A DNA stretch of 64,000 bases from Microbulbifer sediminum (GCF_021729035.1 NZ_JAJSAP010000006.1:124001-188000); one strand, 5' to 3'; positions 36,121 to 45,313 are shown, counted from the stretch's first letter. Numbers and translations: made by a program. The notes: a model not told the origin generated them from the sequence alone.

Positions 36121-37721
36121 ACGACTCCCTGGCGCTGGTATTCCTGCATGGCTGGGGCGGCGACGGCCGTCTCTGGGAGCCGCTGTGCACGGAGCTGCGC
36201 GCACGCACGGACCTGCCGCTGGTCACCATTGACCTGCCCGGGTTCGGCGAGCGGGCCGGCGAACCCTGGCCCGATGACGACACCCTGCTCGCCGATATCG
36301 CCGGCCGGCTGCCGGGCCCCTGTGTCCTGGTGGGGCACTCGCTCGGCGGCATGCTGGCACTGCGACTGGCAGCACGGGACCGGCGCCTGGGGCAAAACGT
36401 CATCCGCGGCCTGTGCACCATCGGGGCCAACGCCACCTTCGTGCGGCGCGGGGACTGGCCGGGGATGGAGCCGGGTGTCTTCGAGGAATTCTGCCGCTCG
36501 TTTGCCGCCGACCCCGCGGCGACACAGGCCCAGTTCTGCGGCCTGCAGGCGCGCGGTGACCGCTCCATGCGCGCGGTAATGAAACAGTTGAGGCAGTGGG
36601 CCGCGCCTGTTTGCGCCGATGATTGGCGCGAGGCGCTGGCAGCGCTGGGGCGCTGGGACAACCGCAGGCTGGTCGCCGGGGCGGGGGATGGCGATGTGCC
36701 GGCACTGCACCTGTTTGGCGACGGCGATGCGCTGGTACCTGCCGCAGCGGCCGGTGAATTCCGCCGGCTGGGCGCCGCTACCGAGGTTATTGCCGGTGCG
36801 GGGCATGTGCCGCAGCTTTCCCGCCCGGAACGGGTGGCGGAGAAAGTCTGTTCGCTACTGCGGCGGTGTCATGAACCCGGTAGTGGTGCCACCCCCTTCG
36901 ACAAAAGCGCGGTAGCGCGCTCCTTCGGCCGGGCAGCCGAAAGTTACGACGGTGCGGCCCACCTGCAACGGGCGGTATGCCGCCAGCTGCTGGGAGGCGT
37001 GGAAACGGCGTTCGCCCCGCGGCGCATCCTCGACCTGGGCAGTGGCACCGGCTACGGCAGCGAGCTGTTGCGCCGGCGCTTTCCCGATGCGGAGATTATC
37101 GCGCTGGACCTGGCCGAGGGCATGCTGGAGTACGCGCGCCGCGAGCGGCCGGTGGCGGACCACTATATTGCCGCCGATGCGGAGCAACTGCCGCTGGCGG
37201 ACGGCAGCGTCGACCTGGTGTTTTCCAGTATGGCGCTGCAGTGGTGCTACCGGTTGCCACTGCTGTTCGGGGAGCTGCAGCGGGTACTGGCCGGCAACGG
37301 CCGCTGCCTGGTGGCCACGCTGGGGCCGGGTACCCTGGCGGAGCTGCGCTGCAGCTGGGCCGAGGTGGACGGCGCGGTGCACGTGAATCGCTTCCTGCCG
37401 TCGCGGGACTGGCTCGGCGCGGCCTCTGCTGCGGGCCTCGCCGGGTCCCTGCAGGCGGAGCAGCGGGTGCTGCACTTCGAAACCGCGATGCAGCTGATGC
37501 GGGAGCTGAAGACAATAGGCGCCCACAACGTCAACCGGGCCGCGGGCCGGGGGCTTACCGGCCGGGCCCGGTTGCGGGCCCTGGCCGGGGCTTACGAGCG
37601 GTGGCGGACGCCCGCGGGGCTGCCGGCTAGCTATGAGTTGCTGTACCTGGACCTGGAGGCAGGGGAAGGGCTAAACAAAACGGGCGCCGGCTGTACAGCG
37701 GGCGCCCGTGGCGTGATCTGA
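36117..37721 (+). CDS. bioHC: Fused BioH-BioC: pimeloyl-ACP methyl ester esterase / malonyl-ACP methyltransferase
   Basis: A 534-residue two-domain protein. Residues 1-250 are BioH: nucleophile Ser75 in VGHSLGGM, Asp204 in GDGDALVP and His230 in GAGHVPQLSRPE. Residues about 262-515 are BioC: FDKSAVARSFGRAAESYD, the SAM site ILDLGSGTGYG (304-314) and SSMALQWCY. BioC methylates malonyl-ACP to start pimelate synthesis and BioH removes the methyl at the end, so one polypeptide opens and closes the same pathway. Such fusions are known in a few marine gammaproteobacteria. GTG start, overlapping bioF. The last 17 codons lie in the terminator hairpin of the convergent gene, giving an odd Gly/Ala tail. 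Confidence 0.93.
   Translation: MNDSLALVFLHGWGGDGRLWEPLCTELRARTDLPLVTIDLPGFGERAGEPWPDDDTLLADIAGRLPGPCVLVGHSLGGMLALRLAARDRRLGQNVIRGLCTIGANATFVRRGDWPGMEPGVFEEFCRSFAADPAATQAQFCGLQARGDRSMRAVMKQLRQWAAPVCADDWREALAALGRWDNRRLVAGAGDGDVPALHLFGDGDALVPAAAAGEFRRLGAATEVIAGAGHVPQLSRPERVAEKVCSLLRRCHEPGSGATPFDKSAVARSFGRAAESYDGAAHLQRAVCRQLLGGVETAFAPRRILDLGSGTGYGSELLRRRFPDAEIIALDLAEGMLEYARRERPVADHYIAADAEQLPLADGSVDLVFSSMALQWCYRLPLLFGELQRVLAGNGRCLVATLGPGTLAELRCSWAEVDGAVHVNRFLPSRDWLGAASAAGLAGSLQAEQRVLHFETAMQLMRELKTIGAHNVNRAAGRGLTGRARLRALAGAYERWRTPAGLPASYELLYLDLEAGEGLNKTGAGCTAGARGVI
37673..37709 (-). terminator. Terminator of the L,D-transpeptidase gene inside bioHC
   Basis: A near-perfect 30-base dyad (37680-37709) with arms ACGGGCGCC and GGCGCCCGT, an inner GCTGTACAGC and a TTTTGTTT run on the minus strand. 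It fits an intrinsic terminator for the minus-strand transpeptidase gene, yet it lies wholly within the bioHC reading frame, which stops at 37721. Confidence 0.8.
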
Positions 37722-37752
37722 GCGTCCCCCGGAAACCGGGGGAAGGCGGGAA

Positions 37753-38238
37753 TCAGGGATAGATGGAGATGGGAGTGGGGGTGTCCACCATGGCCCAGAT
37801 TTCGTCCATCTCGCGGTTGTTGACCGCGATACAGCCGTCGGTCCAGTTCATCTTCTTCAGGTAATCTGCCATACCGGTCCACTGGGGCTTGATACCGTGG
37901 ATCATGATGTCGCCGCCGGGATTGACCCCCAGGCGCCGCGCGCGGGCCTTGTCCCGCTTGTCGGGGTAGGAGATATGGATCGAGCGGTAGAAGCGGCTGT
38001 TCGGATTCTTCCAGTCGAGGGTATAGCGGCCTTCCGGCGTGCGCTCGTCCCCCTGCTGCACCTTGTGGCCGCGGGGATTGTCGCCGAAGGAAACCTTGTA
38101 GCTCTTGAGCACCCGGCCATTCTTCTTCAGCTGCATCAGTGACTTGGATTTATAAACCACGACCTCGTCCGCCTTGGTAATGGCAGCGGAGGCGAAGAAC
38201 GGGGCAAGCATCAACAGGGCAAAAGCTATGTATCGCAT
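37753..38238 (-). CDS. L,D-transpeptidase (YkuD family)
   Basis: A 161-residue secreted enzyme: signal peptide to about Ala19 (MRYIAFALLMLAPFFASA), then a YkuD catalytic domain with His114 (IMIHGIK) and Cys136 in WTDGCIAV, the HG...S/T-x-G-C motif. It would form 3-3 crosslinks or attach proteins to peptidoglycan. It is short, with no LysM domain, like the YafK/ErfK-type minimal enzymes. It sits on the opposite strand between bioHC and bioD, interrupting an otherwise continuous biotin operon. Confidence 0.92.
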   Translation of the reverse strand: MRYIAFALLMLAPFFASAAITKADEVVVYKSKSLMQLKKNGRVLKSYKVSFGDNPRGHKVQQGDERTPEGRYTLDWKNPNSRFYRSIHISYPDKRDKARARRLGVNPGGDIMIHGIKPQWTGMADYLKKMNWTDGCIAVNNREMDEIWAMVDTPTPISIYP

Positions 38239-38555
38239 AATCTCGGTAACGCGTCTGGTTGGTCAAGGTTCCGGTTGTGTCAGCTTCCCTGCTGTCGCAT
38301 GGGGGCAGGCTGGCAGGGCCCGAGGTCCTGGCAGTACAGCGCATGCGGTGCGACTTTAATGGCAATGCTGGTTGACAGCGCTGTCCCTGGTTGCCAGCCC
38401 GGGCGTGCCCGGGACTTTATTGGAGCGATTATCCTAACACCGGGCTATATAAAGCTTTGGCTTGATCAATAATTGCTCTATGTGGGTAATTTATCAGCAA
38501 GTAGACGGCGTTTAAAGAGGCGTCAAGAAAAAACTGCGAATCCAGGAGTGAACCA
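38239..38555 (+). other. Intergenic region upstream of bioD
   Basis: A 317-base region between the divergent transpeptidase and bioD starts. The first 160 bases are GC-rich with no convincing open frame; 38440-38510 is AT-rich (ATATAAAG, TTGATCAATAATT) and is the likely promoter zone, with a weak TTGATC at 38463. I see no BirA-type operator here, in contrast to bioB, and no terminator. Confidence 0.5.
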
Positions 38556-39239
38556 GTGGCCAGATCTTATTTTGTCGCCGGCACCGATACCGAGGTGGGC
38601 AAGACCCATGTGACTGCAGCGCTGCTGGCGGCGGCTGCCGCCCGCGGGCTCAAAACCGCCGCCGTAAAGCCGGTGGCCTCCGGCTGCGAGTGCACCCATG
38701 AGGGCCTGCGAAATGCCGATGCGCTGCTGCTGCAGGAAGCCATGACCATGGAGTTGCCCTACCAGCAGGTCAACCCGATCGCCCTGGAGCCGGCTATTGC
38801 CCCCCATATTGCCGCAATGGAGGCGGGAAAACGGTTGGATGCAGGTCGCATGGCCGGCGTTTGCCGGGGTGTGATCAGTGGCGGCGCTGACCTGGTGCTG
38901 ATTGAGGGGGCGGGGGGCTGGCGCACCCCCCTGGGGCCTCGGGCCTTCCTCTCAGACCTGCCGCGGGAGCTGGATATTCCGGTGATCCTGGTGGTGGGGA
39001 TGCAGCTGGGCTGTATCAATCACGCATTGCTCACTGCTGAGTCCATCCGGCGCGATGGCCTGCAACTTGCGGGCTGGGTGGCCAACTTTGCCCGTGAGGG
39101 TATGGCGCGCCCGGAGGAAAACCTGGCCACGCTGCACCATCTCCTGCCGGCCCCGCTGCTCGGCGTGGTGCCGTTTGACGAGGCGGCCGATTACCGTAGC
39201 GCTGCCGCGTACCTGAACCTGGATCCGCTACTGGCCTGA
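38556..39239 (+). CDS. bioD: Dethiobiotin synthetase
   Basis: A 227-residue ATP-dependent enzyme closing the ureido ring of dethiobiotin. The P-loop is GTDTEVGKTHV (residues 9-19) with AVKPVASGC and the IEGAGGWRTPL loop. GTG start with AGGAG eight bases upstream. It is separated from bioBF-HC by the antisense transpeptidase gene and has its own promoter region. Confidence 0.95.
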   Translation: MARSYFVAGTDTEVGKTHVTAALLAAAAARGLKTAAVKPVASGCECTHEGLRNADALLLQEAMTMELPYQQVNPIALEPAIAPHIAAMEAGKRLDAGRMAGVCRGVISGGADLVLIEGAGGWRTPLGPRAFLSDLPRELDIPVILVVGMQLGCINHALLTAESIRRDGLQLAGWVANFAREGMARPEENLATLHHLLPAPLLGVVPFDEAADYRSAAAYLNLDPLLA

Positions 39240-39619
39240 CCGCGCTCTTTGCCCCCGGGGCGACCATACGGCTCGACCCGGGGTTCTTTCCCGACCAGGC
39301 GGTTCTCCTGTGGGATACGGCAACACGTGAGCCCCGGTATCCGTCAGTGAGCGCTGCCGCCCCGATTGCAGTGTGAGTGCCTGTCCTGCCAGGAAAGGGA
39401 GGGGCGTACCAGCAGCGTCTGCTGCCAAGTCACACGCCTGGAACCAGCATCTGCACGCACATTTTTTGTCCTGCAGTCATCCCGCCCGGTTCCCGGCGAC
39501 ACTGGGCCCCCCTTCCGCACATACTCTCCCGGCGCCGGGGTGCCGCTCGACCCGGGTATGAACAGCCAGTCGGGTTGGCTCGTTACCACTCCCACCAGAG
39601 TGTGGCGGGATAATCGCGG
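39240..39619. other. Intergenic region without a supported gene
   Basis: A 380-base GC-rich stretch. Three overlapping plus-strand frames (39366-39623) and a long minus-strand frame running from the next gene are open, but all have frame-shadow composition, lack ribosome-binding sites and overlap each other. I see no RNA gene, repeat or terminator. Confidence 0.5.
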
Positions 39620-39648
39620 TTGACAGGGGGAGGGCGCAGGCATAAATT
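39620..39648 (+). promoter_or_regulatory. Sigma-70 promoter of fadE-like gene
   Basis: A perfect -35 TTGACA (39620-39625) is separated by 17 bases from TAAATT (39643-39648). The start site would fall inside the PsrA-type operator next to it, 40 bases before the ATG. Confidence 0.65.
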
Positions 39649-39664
39649 CAAACACATGTTTGAA
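39647..39664. promoter_or_regulatory. PsrA-type operator
   Basis: TTCAAACA-CA-TGTTTGAA is a perfect dyad containing CAAAC-N4-GTTTG, the core of the Pseudomonas PsrA site (G/CAAAC-N2-4-GTTTG/C). It directly overlaps the end of the -10 element, so a TetR-type long-chain fatty-acid sensor is expected to repress this acyl-CoA dehydrogenase until fatty acids are present. No psrA gene is in this window. Confidence 0.75.
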
Positions 39665-39688
39665 ACAACTGAATGAGGCACACGGAGC

Positions 39689-41470
39689 ATGGCAGACTAT
39701 AAGGCCCCCTTGCGGGAGATGAACTTCCTGCTGCACGAAGTTTTCGCTGCGGATGAGCTGTGGGCGCGCCTGCCCGGGCTGGCCGGCGCTGTGGATCGCG
39801 AGACCGCGGATGCGATTCTCGAGGAGATGGCCAAGCTCGCCGCCAACACCCTGGATCCCATCAACCGCTCCGGCGATGAAGAGGGCTGCCAGTGGAACGA
39901 CGGCGTTGTCACCACGCCGGAGGGCTTCAAGGAGGCTTATGCCACTTTCTGTGAAGGTGGCTGGGGCGCCCTGCTGGGTAACCCGGAGTATGGTGGCATG
40001 GGCATGCCCAAGATGCTGGGCGCCCAGGTGGAGGAAATGATCAACGCCGCCAATATTTCCTTTGCCCTGTACCCGGTGCTGACTGCCGGTGCCTGCCTGG
40101 CGCTGGATGCCCACGGCAGCGAGGAGCTGAAGCAGAAGTACCTGCCGAAGATGTACGAGGGCACCTGGTCCGGCGCCATGGACCTGACTGAACCCCACGC
40201 GGGTACCGACCTGGGCATCATCCGCACCAAGGCGGAGCCGCAGGAAGACGGCAGCTACACCATCACGGGTAGCAAGATTTTTATTACCGGCGGCGACCAG
40301 GACCTGTCCGAGAATATCATCCACCTGGTGCTGGCCAAGCTGCCCGACGCCCCCAAGGGCCCCAAGGGCATCTCCCTGTTCCTGGTGCCGAAGTTCCTGG
40401 TGAACGAGGATGGCAGCGTGGGCGAGCGCAACGCGGTCAACTGTGGTTCCATCGAGCACAAGATGGGTATCAAGGCCTCCGCCACCTGCGCGATGAATTT
40501 TGACGGTGCCAAAGGCTGGCTGGTGGGCGAGGTGAACAAGGGCCTGGCGGCCATGTTTACCATGATGAATTACGAGCGCCTGGGTGTGGGCATCCAGGGC
40601 CTGGGAGCCTCCGAGCGCTCCTACCAGAACGCGCTGGACTACGCCCGTGAGCGTATCCAGAGTCGTTCCCCGGCGGGTCCCCAGCAGGCCGACAAGGCGG
40701 CGGACCCGATTACCGTACACCCGGATGTGCGCCGCATGTTGCTCACCCAGAAAGCGCTGATTGGTGGCGCGCGCGCCCTGTCCACCTATGTGGCGCAGTG
40801 GCTGGATATCGCCAAGTTCGGCGAGGGTGAGGAAAAGAAAAACGCCGAGGCCATGGTGGCCCTGCTGACACCGGTAGCCAAGGCCTTCTTCACCGATATG
40901 GGCCTGGACTGCACCGTGATCGGCCAGCAGGTCTTCGGTGGCCACGGCTATATCCGCGAATGGGGCCAGGAGCAGCTGGTACGTGACGTGCGCATTACCC
41001 AGATCTACGAGGGTACCAACGGTATCCAGGCCCTGGACCTGGTGGGCCGCAAGACGGTCGCCAACGGCGGCGCCTTCTTCAATCTGTTTGCCGACGACGT
41101 ACAGGCGTTTATCGATGCGCACATCGATCACGAGCCGCTGGCGGAGTTCGTGCAGCCGCTGGCCGAAGAGCTGCAGCGCCTGCGCGACGTGACCGCGCGG
41201 ATGATCGAGGCCGCCAGGGAGGATCCCCATGCGTCGGGCGCCGCCTCGGTGGAGTACCTGCACCTGTTTGGCTATGTAGCCTACGCCTTCATGTGGGCGA
41301 AGGCGGCTGCAGCGGCCCTGCCCAAGGTGGAACAGGACAGCTTCTACAAGGGCCAGGTCAAGACCGCACGTTTCTACTACCAGCGCCTGTTGACGCGCAC
41401 CCGCGCACTGGCGGCCAGCGTCGACGCCGGCAGCCACAGCCTGATGGATATCGAGGAGGAGCTGCTGTAG
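39689..41470 (+). CDS. Acyl-CoA dehydrogenase, PsrA-controlled FadE type
   Basis: A 593-residue flavin dehydrogenase of the long (about 600-residue) bacterial branch that performs the first step of fatty-acid beta-oxidation, like Pseudomonas PA0506/PA0508. N-terminal extension (MNFLLHEVF), FAD segments [16 protein letters not shown] and FITGG, a [15 protein letters not shown] helix, [13 protein letters not shown] and [21 protein letters not shown], then a C-terminal helical extension ([19 protein letters not shown]) typical of this branch. It has its own promoter with PsrA-type operator and a strong terminator. Confidence 0.92.
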   Translation: MADYKAPLREMNFLLHEVFAADELWARLPGLAGAVDRETADAILEEMAKLAANTLDPINRSGDEEGCQWNDGVVTTPEGFKEAYATFCEGGWGALLGNPEYGGMGMPKMLGAQVEEMINAANISFALYPVLTAGACLALDAHGSEELKQKYLPKMYEGTWSGAMDLTEPHAGTDLGIIRTKAEPQEDGSYTITGSKIFITGGDQDLSENIIHLVLAKLPDAPKGPKGISLFLVPKFLVNEDGSVGERNAVNCGSIEHKMGIKASATCAMNFDGAKGWLVGEVNKGLAAMFTMMNYERLGVGIQGLGASERSYQNALDYARERIQSRSPAGPQQADKAADPITVHPDVRRMLLTQKALIGGARALSTYVAQWLDIAKFGEGEEKKNAEAMVALLTPVAKAFFTDMGLDCTVIGQQVFGGHGYIREWGQEQLVRDVRITQIYEGTNGIQALDLVGRKTVANGGAFFNLFADDVQAFIDAHIDHEPLAEFVQPLAEELQRLRDVTARMIEAAREDPHASGAASVEYLHLFGYVAYAFMWAKAAAAALPKVEQDSFYKGQVKTARFYYQRLLTRTRALAASVDAGSHSLMDIEEELL

Positions 41471-41521
41471 GCAGCCCCGCTGTAAGCGGCCTCCCCCGCC
41501 CGTATCCCAAGCAGCCTTGTC

Positions 41522-41547
41522 AGCCCCGCCCTGCGGGGCTTTTTTTT
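41522..41547 (+). terminator. Intrinsic terminator of the acyl-CoA dehydrogenase gene
   Basis: AGCCCCGC and GCGGGGCT pair around a CCT loop and run into eight T residues, about 50 bases after the stop: a textbook Rho-independent terminator. Confidence 0.93.
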
Positions 41548-41637
41548 GCCCTGCGGCCGCGCCGCATCGTCGACGCTTTATCCGCCGGCGCCTTTCTCCT
41601 AAACTCGGTGCGATAACAACAACACGAATCGAGTGCC

Positions 41638-41823
41638 ATGAGCGACAAGAAAAAACTCTCCGACGAGGACCAGGCCCGGGTCGACCAGTTCCTGCGTTCG
41701 GGTGTCAACGAAACCGAGCGCAAGCCGTTCCGCCCGCTGTTGCTGCTGGCGGTGATCGTGGCCGTACTCACCTTCCTGTCACTGCTCAGCCTCTTTATTG
41801 CCAGTACCAAAGGGGTGGTCTGA
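41638..41823 (+). CDS. DUF3094 family small membrane protein
   Basis: A 61-residue protein with a charged N-terminal half ([26 protein letters not shown]) and one membrane segment ([21 protein letters not shown]). This matches the DUF3094 family of small gammaproteobacterial proteins, function unknown. Its TGA overlaps the ATG of the nitroreductase gene by one base, so they are co-translated. Confidence 0.8.
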   Translation: MSDKKKLSDEDQARVDQFLRSGVNETERKPFRPLLLLAVIVAVLTFLSLLSLFIASTKGVV

Positions 41824-42488
41824 TGGCCGGGAAAGACTTTGCCCCGCTGGAGTTCGAGCCGCTGGAAGAGGCGGAAATGTGCCGCCGGGCCAGTGGCTTT
41901 TACCAGCTGATGCGCCGGCGACGCACCGTGCGGGATTTCAGCGCCGCGCCGGTGCCGCGGGCCGTGATCGAGGATGCCATCCGCACCGCCGGCAGCGCCC
42001 CCAGCGGCGCCAATATGCAACCCTGGCATTTCGTGGTGGTGGAAAGTGCGGAGATCAAGCGCAGGATCCGGCTGGCGGCCGAGGAGGAAGAGCGCGAGTT
42101 TTACCAGCGCCGCGCCTCCGAGGAGTGGCTGGAGGCCCTGGAGCCACTGGGCACCGATGCCCACAAGCCGTTCCTGGAAACCGCACCCTACCTGATCGTG
42201 GTGTTCCTGAAGAAGTTCAGTAGTGGCGAGGCCGGCGAGCGGCGCAAGAACTACTACACCTCGGAATCCGTCGGTATCGCCACCGGCATGCTGATCGCGG
42301 CCCTGCACAATGCCGGGGTGGCGACACTGACCCACACACCGAGCCCGATGAAGTTCCTGAATGAAATCCTCGGCCGGCCGGCGACGGAAAAGCCCTACAT
42401 GATCCTGGTGGCAGGGTTGCCAGTGAATGGCGCCGAGGTGCCGGCCATCGACAAGAAGCCATTGGAGGCGATTGCGGAATTTATCTAG
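41823..42488 (+). CDS. Nitroreductase family protein
   Basis: A 221-residue FMN-dependent oxidoreductase-fold protein. The FMN-binding start is [15 protein letters not shown], followed by [20 protein letters not shown] and the C-terminal helix-loop [20 protein letters not shown]. The APSGAN signature and length bring it close to the iodotyrosine-deiodinase-like/BluB-like group. The physiological substrate is unknown. Confidence 0.88.
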   Translation: MAGKDFAPLEFEPLEEAEMCRRASGFYQLMRRRRTVRDFSAAPVPRAVIEDAIRTAGSAPSGANMQPWHFVVVESAEIKRRIRLAAEEEEREFYQRRASEEWLEALEPLGTDAHKPFLETAPYLIVVFLKKFSSGEAGERRKNYYTSESVGIATGMLIAALHNAGVATLTHTPSPMKFLNEILGRPATEKPYMILVAGLPVNGAEVPAIDKKPLEAIAEFI

Positions 42489-42576
42489 CCGGCCCCAGGG
42501 AGATACTATGGCCCCTCCCGCCAGCAGCCCGCGCCGGGGGATGTTACCGGGTTCAATTGAGCTGCCAGAGAGCCAG

Positions 42577-43038
42577 TCAGCCCCGCCCGAGTTCCAGCAG
42601 GTGCCGCCACTGGCCCGGCGTCACCGGCTGCACCGACAGCCGTCCCTGCTTCACCAGCACCATTTCCTGCAGTTCGGGGTCGGCCTTGATTTCCGCCAGC
42701 GGTACCGGCCGCGCGAATTCATCCTGCCAGCGGATATCCACGCAGAACCAGCGCGGCTCGCCAGCGGTTGATTTGGGGTCGAAATAGGGTGATTCAGGGT
42801 CGAACTGCGCCGGGTCCGGGTAAGCGGGCCTTACCACCTCCGCCGTACCCACCACTGCCGGCAGCCGGCAGGCACTGTGATAGAAAAGTACCCCGTCCCC
42901 CTCCTGCACCCGGTCGCGCAGGAAATTCCGCGCCTGGTAGTTGCGGATTCCGTCCCAGCGACCCGTGCGGCCCGGCTCCGCGGCCAGGTCCCGGAGACTG
43001 TATTCGTCGGGCTCGGACTTGAAAAGCCAGTAATTCAA
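42577..43038 (-). CDS. EVE domain-containing protein
   Basis: A 153-residue single EVE/PUA-like domain, the family named after human thymocyte nuclear protein 1. It starts MNYWLFKSEPDEYSLRDL, with WDGIRNYQARNFLRD and GDGVLFYHSA, all signatures of the family. EVE domains bind modified bases in DNA or RNA. TTG start at 43038, preceded by AGGAG. Divergent from the sensor kinase gene and apparently monocistronic. Confidence 0.92.
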   Translation of the reverse strand: MNYWLFKSEPDEYSLRDLAAEPGRTGRWDGIRNYQARNFLRDRVQEGDGVLFYHSACRLPAVVGTAEVVRPAYPDPAQFDPESPYFDPKSTAGEPRWFCVDIRWQDEFARPVPLAEIKADPELQEMVLVKQGRLSVQPVTPGQWRHLLELGRG

Positions 43039-43216
43039 GGGGGCTCCTGCGGCAGTCTGTTGTGCTGCTGCGCCCGGTGGTATTTCGCCCGGCGCAGAGG
43101 CGAATTAGTATGTTTGACCAGAGTGGGAAGGTCCCCCGGCGCCCAGAGGGGCGGTTGGCGGCTTCCCGACAGTGAATTCTGCGCGGATCGCGGTCCGTGC
43201 GCAATCGCGGAACCAT

Positions 43217-44350
43217 ATGGGCAACAATGTCTTTCACTGGCTGGCCGAGCGGCTGGCCACGCACCGCTGGCAATACCGGGCGCTGCAACTGTCCGGCTGG
43301 GGCGGTTACACGCTGCTCACGTTCGTGGGCAGCTTCTTCTGGGTGGAAAACCACTGGCTGCACACCGGTTACATCGTCGCGGCCACCGCGACCGGCGTCC
43401 TGCTGTCCGAGGTTATGCGGCGGGGTTTCCAGCGCCTGTGGAACAGGCCCCCAGCGGTGCGGCTGTTCGGATCCCTCGGCGTGGTGGTGCTGGCCGCGAC
43501 CATCTGGGCCGCAATCAAGTTCGCCGGCTCGGCCTGGCTCTACGGTACAGAGAAAGGCGAGCACCCGGCGGTACTGGCGGTTTACTGGTTCTCATACTCA
43601 TTCCTGATCCTGATGACCTGGGCGGCGCTCTACTACGGCATCAAGTACTACCAGACTTCGCTGGCACAGCAGGCCAAGGCCCTGCGTGCAGAGTCCATGG
43701 CACACCAGGCCCAGCTCAAGATGCTGCGTTACCAGCTTAACCCGCATTTTCTCTTCAATACGCTGAACGCCATCTCCACGCTGATCCTGGACAGCCAGGG
43801 GCGCACGGCCAACGACATGGTGTCGCGGCTGTCACAGTTCCTGCGCCACTCGCTGGATAATGACCCGATGCAGAAGGTCACGCTGGCGAAGGAGGTGGAG
43901 GCCCTGATGCTGTACCTGGACATCGAGAAGGTACGCTTCGATGACCGGCTGACGGTGAACGTCGACCTGGATGGTGACTCGCCCCGGGCACTGGTTCCCA
44001 GCCTGTTGCTGCAACCGCTGGTGGAAAATGCCATCAAATACGGTATCTCGCAGCGGGAATGGGGCGGCGAGATCAATATCAAGGCACGGGTATTTGCCGG
44101 TGAGCTGTTGCTGGAGGTGAGCGACAATGGTCCCGGTGTATCCGAGGAGGTTCTGGCCGGGCTGGGATCGGGCCAGGGCGTCGGGATCCGCAATACCTGC
44201 GAGCGGCTACGAGCGCTCTACGGCCCCGAGCAAAAAGTGCGCTTCCGCAACCGCAGCGAGGGAGGGCTGGCGGTACATATAAGAATTCCCTACGAACAGG
44301 AATCGAGACATGAGTGGCAACCGAGACAGACTGAGAGCCATCGTAATTGA
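43217..44350 (+). CDS. LytS/AlgZ-type sensor histidine kinase
   Basis: A 377-residue inner-membrane kinase. Four hydrophobic segments (about 20-150) precede the His_kinase domain with phospho-acceptor His in RYQLNPHFLFNTLNAIS; the ATPase part has LLLQPLVENAIKYGI, VSDNGPGV and the glycine loop GQGVGIRNTCERL. It matches the AlgZ/FimS group that pairs with AlgR. The 3-prime end overlaps the regulator gene by 41 bases. GTG 43172 is an alternative start. Confidence 0.88.
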   Translation: MGNNVFHWLAERLATHRWQYRALQLSGWGGYTLLTFVGSFFWVENHWLHTGYIVAATATGVLLSEVMRRGFQRLWNRPPAVRLFGSLGVVVLAATIWAAIKFAGSAWLYGTEKGEHPAVLAVYWFSYSFLILMTWAALYYGIKYYQTSLAQQAKALRAESMAHQAQLKMLRYQLNPHFLFNTLNAISTLILDSQGRTANDMVSRLSQFLRHSLDNDPMQKVTLAKEVEALMLYLDIEKVRFDDRLTVNVDLDGDSPRALVPSLLLQPLVENAIKYGISQREWGGEINIKARVFAGELLLEVSDNGPGVSEEVLAGLGSGQGVGIRNTCERLRALYGPEQKVRFRNRSEGGLAVHIRIPYEQESRHEWQPRQTESHRN

Positions 44351-45140
44351 CGACGAACCCCTGGCCCGGAAGGGCCTGCGCCTGCGGCTGGAGGCGCTCG
44401 GGGATGTGGAGGTGATCGCCGAGTGCAGCAATGGCCGCGAGGCGCTGGAGCAGGTGCCCGCGCACCGGCCGGATGTGCTATTCGTGGACATCCAGATGCC
44501 GGGCATCGACGGCCTGCATATGGTGCAGCAATTGCCGAGGGAGGAGATCCCCCAGGTAGTTTTTGTCACCGCCTATGACCAGTATGCGGTTGAGGCCTTC
44601 GAGGTCAACGCCGTGGATTACGTGCTCAAGCCCATCGAGGAGGAGCGGCTGCGGATCGCCATGGAGCGGGTGCGGGAAAAAATCGCCAGTGCCGATATTG
44701 CCAGCCAGCGTGAGCAGCTGCTGGAAGCCGTGGCAGATCTCACCCGCGAGTCGCCGGATGTGCTGGAACAGAAGCTGGCAGCCGGGGCTTTTCAAGGTGA
44801 GTTGGGCGGCAGTCGCTTCCCGGAAAAAATTGCCATCAAGGACGCCGGCAGGATCACCCTGGTACCCGCTGCCGACATCGACTGGATCGATGCCGCCGGC
44901 GATTACATGTGTGTCCATGCCAGCGGCGAGACCCATGTCATGCGCATCACCATGAAAGAGCTGGAGCAACAACTGGACCCGGCAAAATTCCAGCGCATTC
45001 ATCGCTCCACGATCGTGAACCTGGGCCGCGTGCGCGAGATCTGCGCACACATCAACGGTGAGTACCACCTGGTACTGAACAATGGTGAGCGGCTGAAGAT
45101 GAGCCGCAGCTACAAGAGCAAGGTCCAGCACTTCCTCTGA
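44310..45140 (+). CDS. LytTR-family response regulator (AlgR-like)
   Basis: A 276-residue regulator with a receiver (DDE motif at 14-16, phospho-acceptor Asp60 in VLFVDIQMPGIDG, KP in VLKPIEEER) and a C-terminal LytTR DNA-binding domain (residues about 165-275, ADIDWIDAAGDYMCVHA, FQRIHRSTIVNLGRV). A 50-residue linker between them is longer than in AlgR. It is translated in overlap with its kinase. AlgR homologues control pili, exopolysaccharide and virulence, which would link with the FimX-like gene; target genes cannot be read here. Confidence 0.9.
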   Translation: MSGNRDRLRAIVIDDEPLARKGLRLRLEALGDVEVIAECSNGREALEQVPAHRPDVLFVDIQMPGIDGLHMVQQLPREEIPQVVFVTAYDQYAVEAFEVNAVDYVLKPIEEERLRIAMERVREKIASADIASQREQLLEAVADLTRESPDVLEQKLAAGAFQGELGGSRFPEKIAIKDAGRITLVPAADIDWIDAAGDYMCVHASGETHVMRITMKELEQQLDPAKFQRIHRSTIVNLGRVREICAHINGEYHLVLNNGERLKMSRSYKSKVQHFL

Positions 45141-45175
45141 GGTAGCTGGGCGGTGGACGCGATGCACTGACCATG

Positions 45176-45200
45176 CGGGTTGCAGAGCGACTGCAACCCG
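45176..45200 (+). terminator. Hairpin after the response-regulator gene
   Basis: A perfect 10-base inverted repeat (CGGGTTGCAG and CTGCAACCCG) with an AGCGA loop, 35 bases after the regulator stop. There is no T-run, so termination may be Rho-dependent. Confidence 0.5.
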
Positions 45201-45313
45201 GCCGGCGCACTGTCCAACCCCTGTCCCCTCCCGCGGTCACCCACATTGACTGCGGGGTTCTGCCTCTATTGCAGAGACTTAAGCAGAGACCCAGCCAGTT
45301 GTGAGGGCCGCCC

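Noticed and set aside
39366-39623. Three overlapping small plus-strand frames before the acyl-CoA dehydrogenase
   Set aside because: No ribosome-binding site, no signal or domain, and they overlap one another in all frames.
39344-41437. Minus-strand open frame of about 697 codons opposite the acyl-CoA dehydrogenase gene
   Set aside because: It mirrors the high-GC third-position pattern of the real plus-strand gene, which has clear motifs, promoter and terminator; the antisense product has no recognisable domain.
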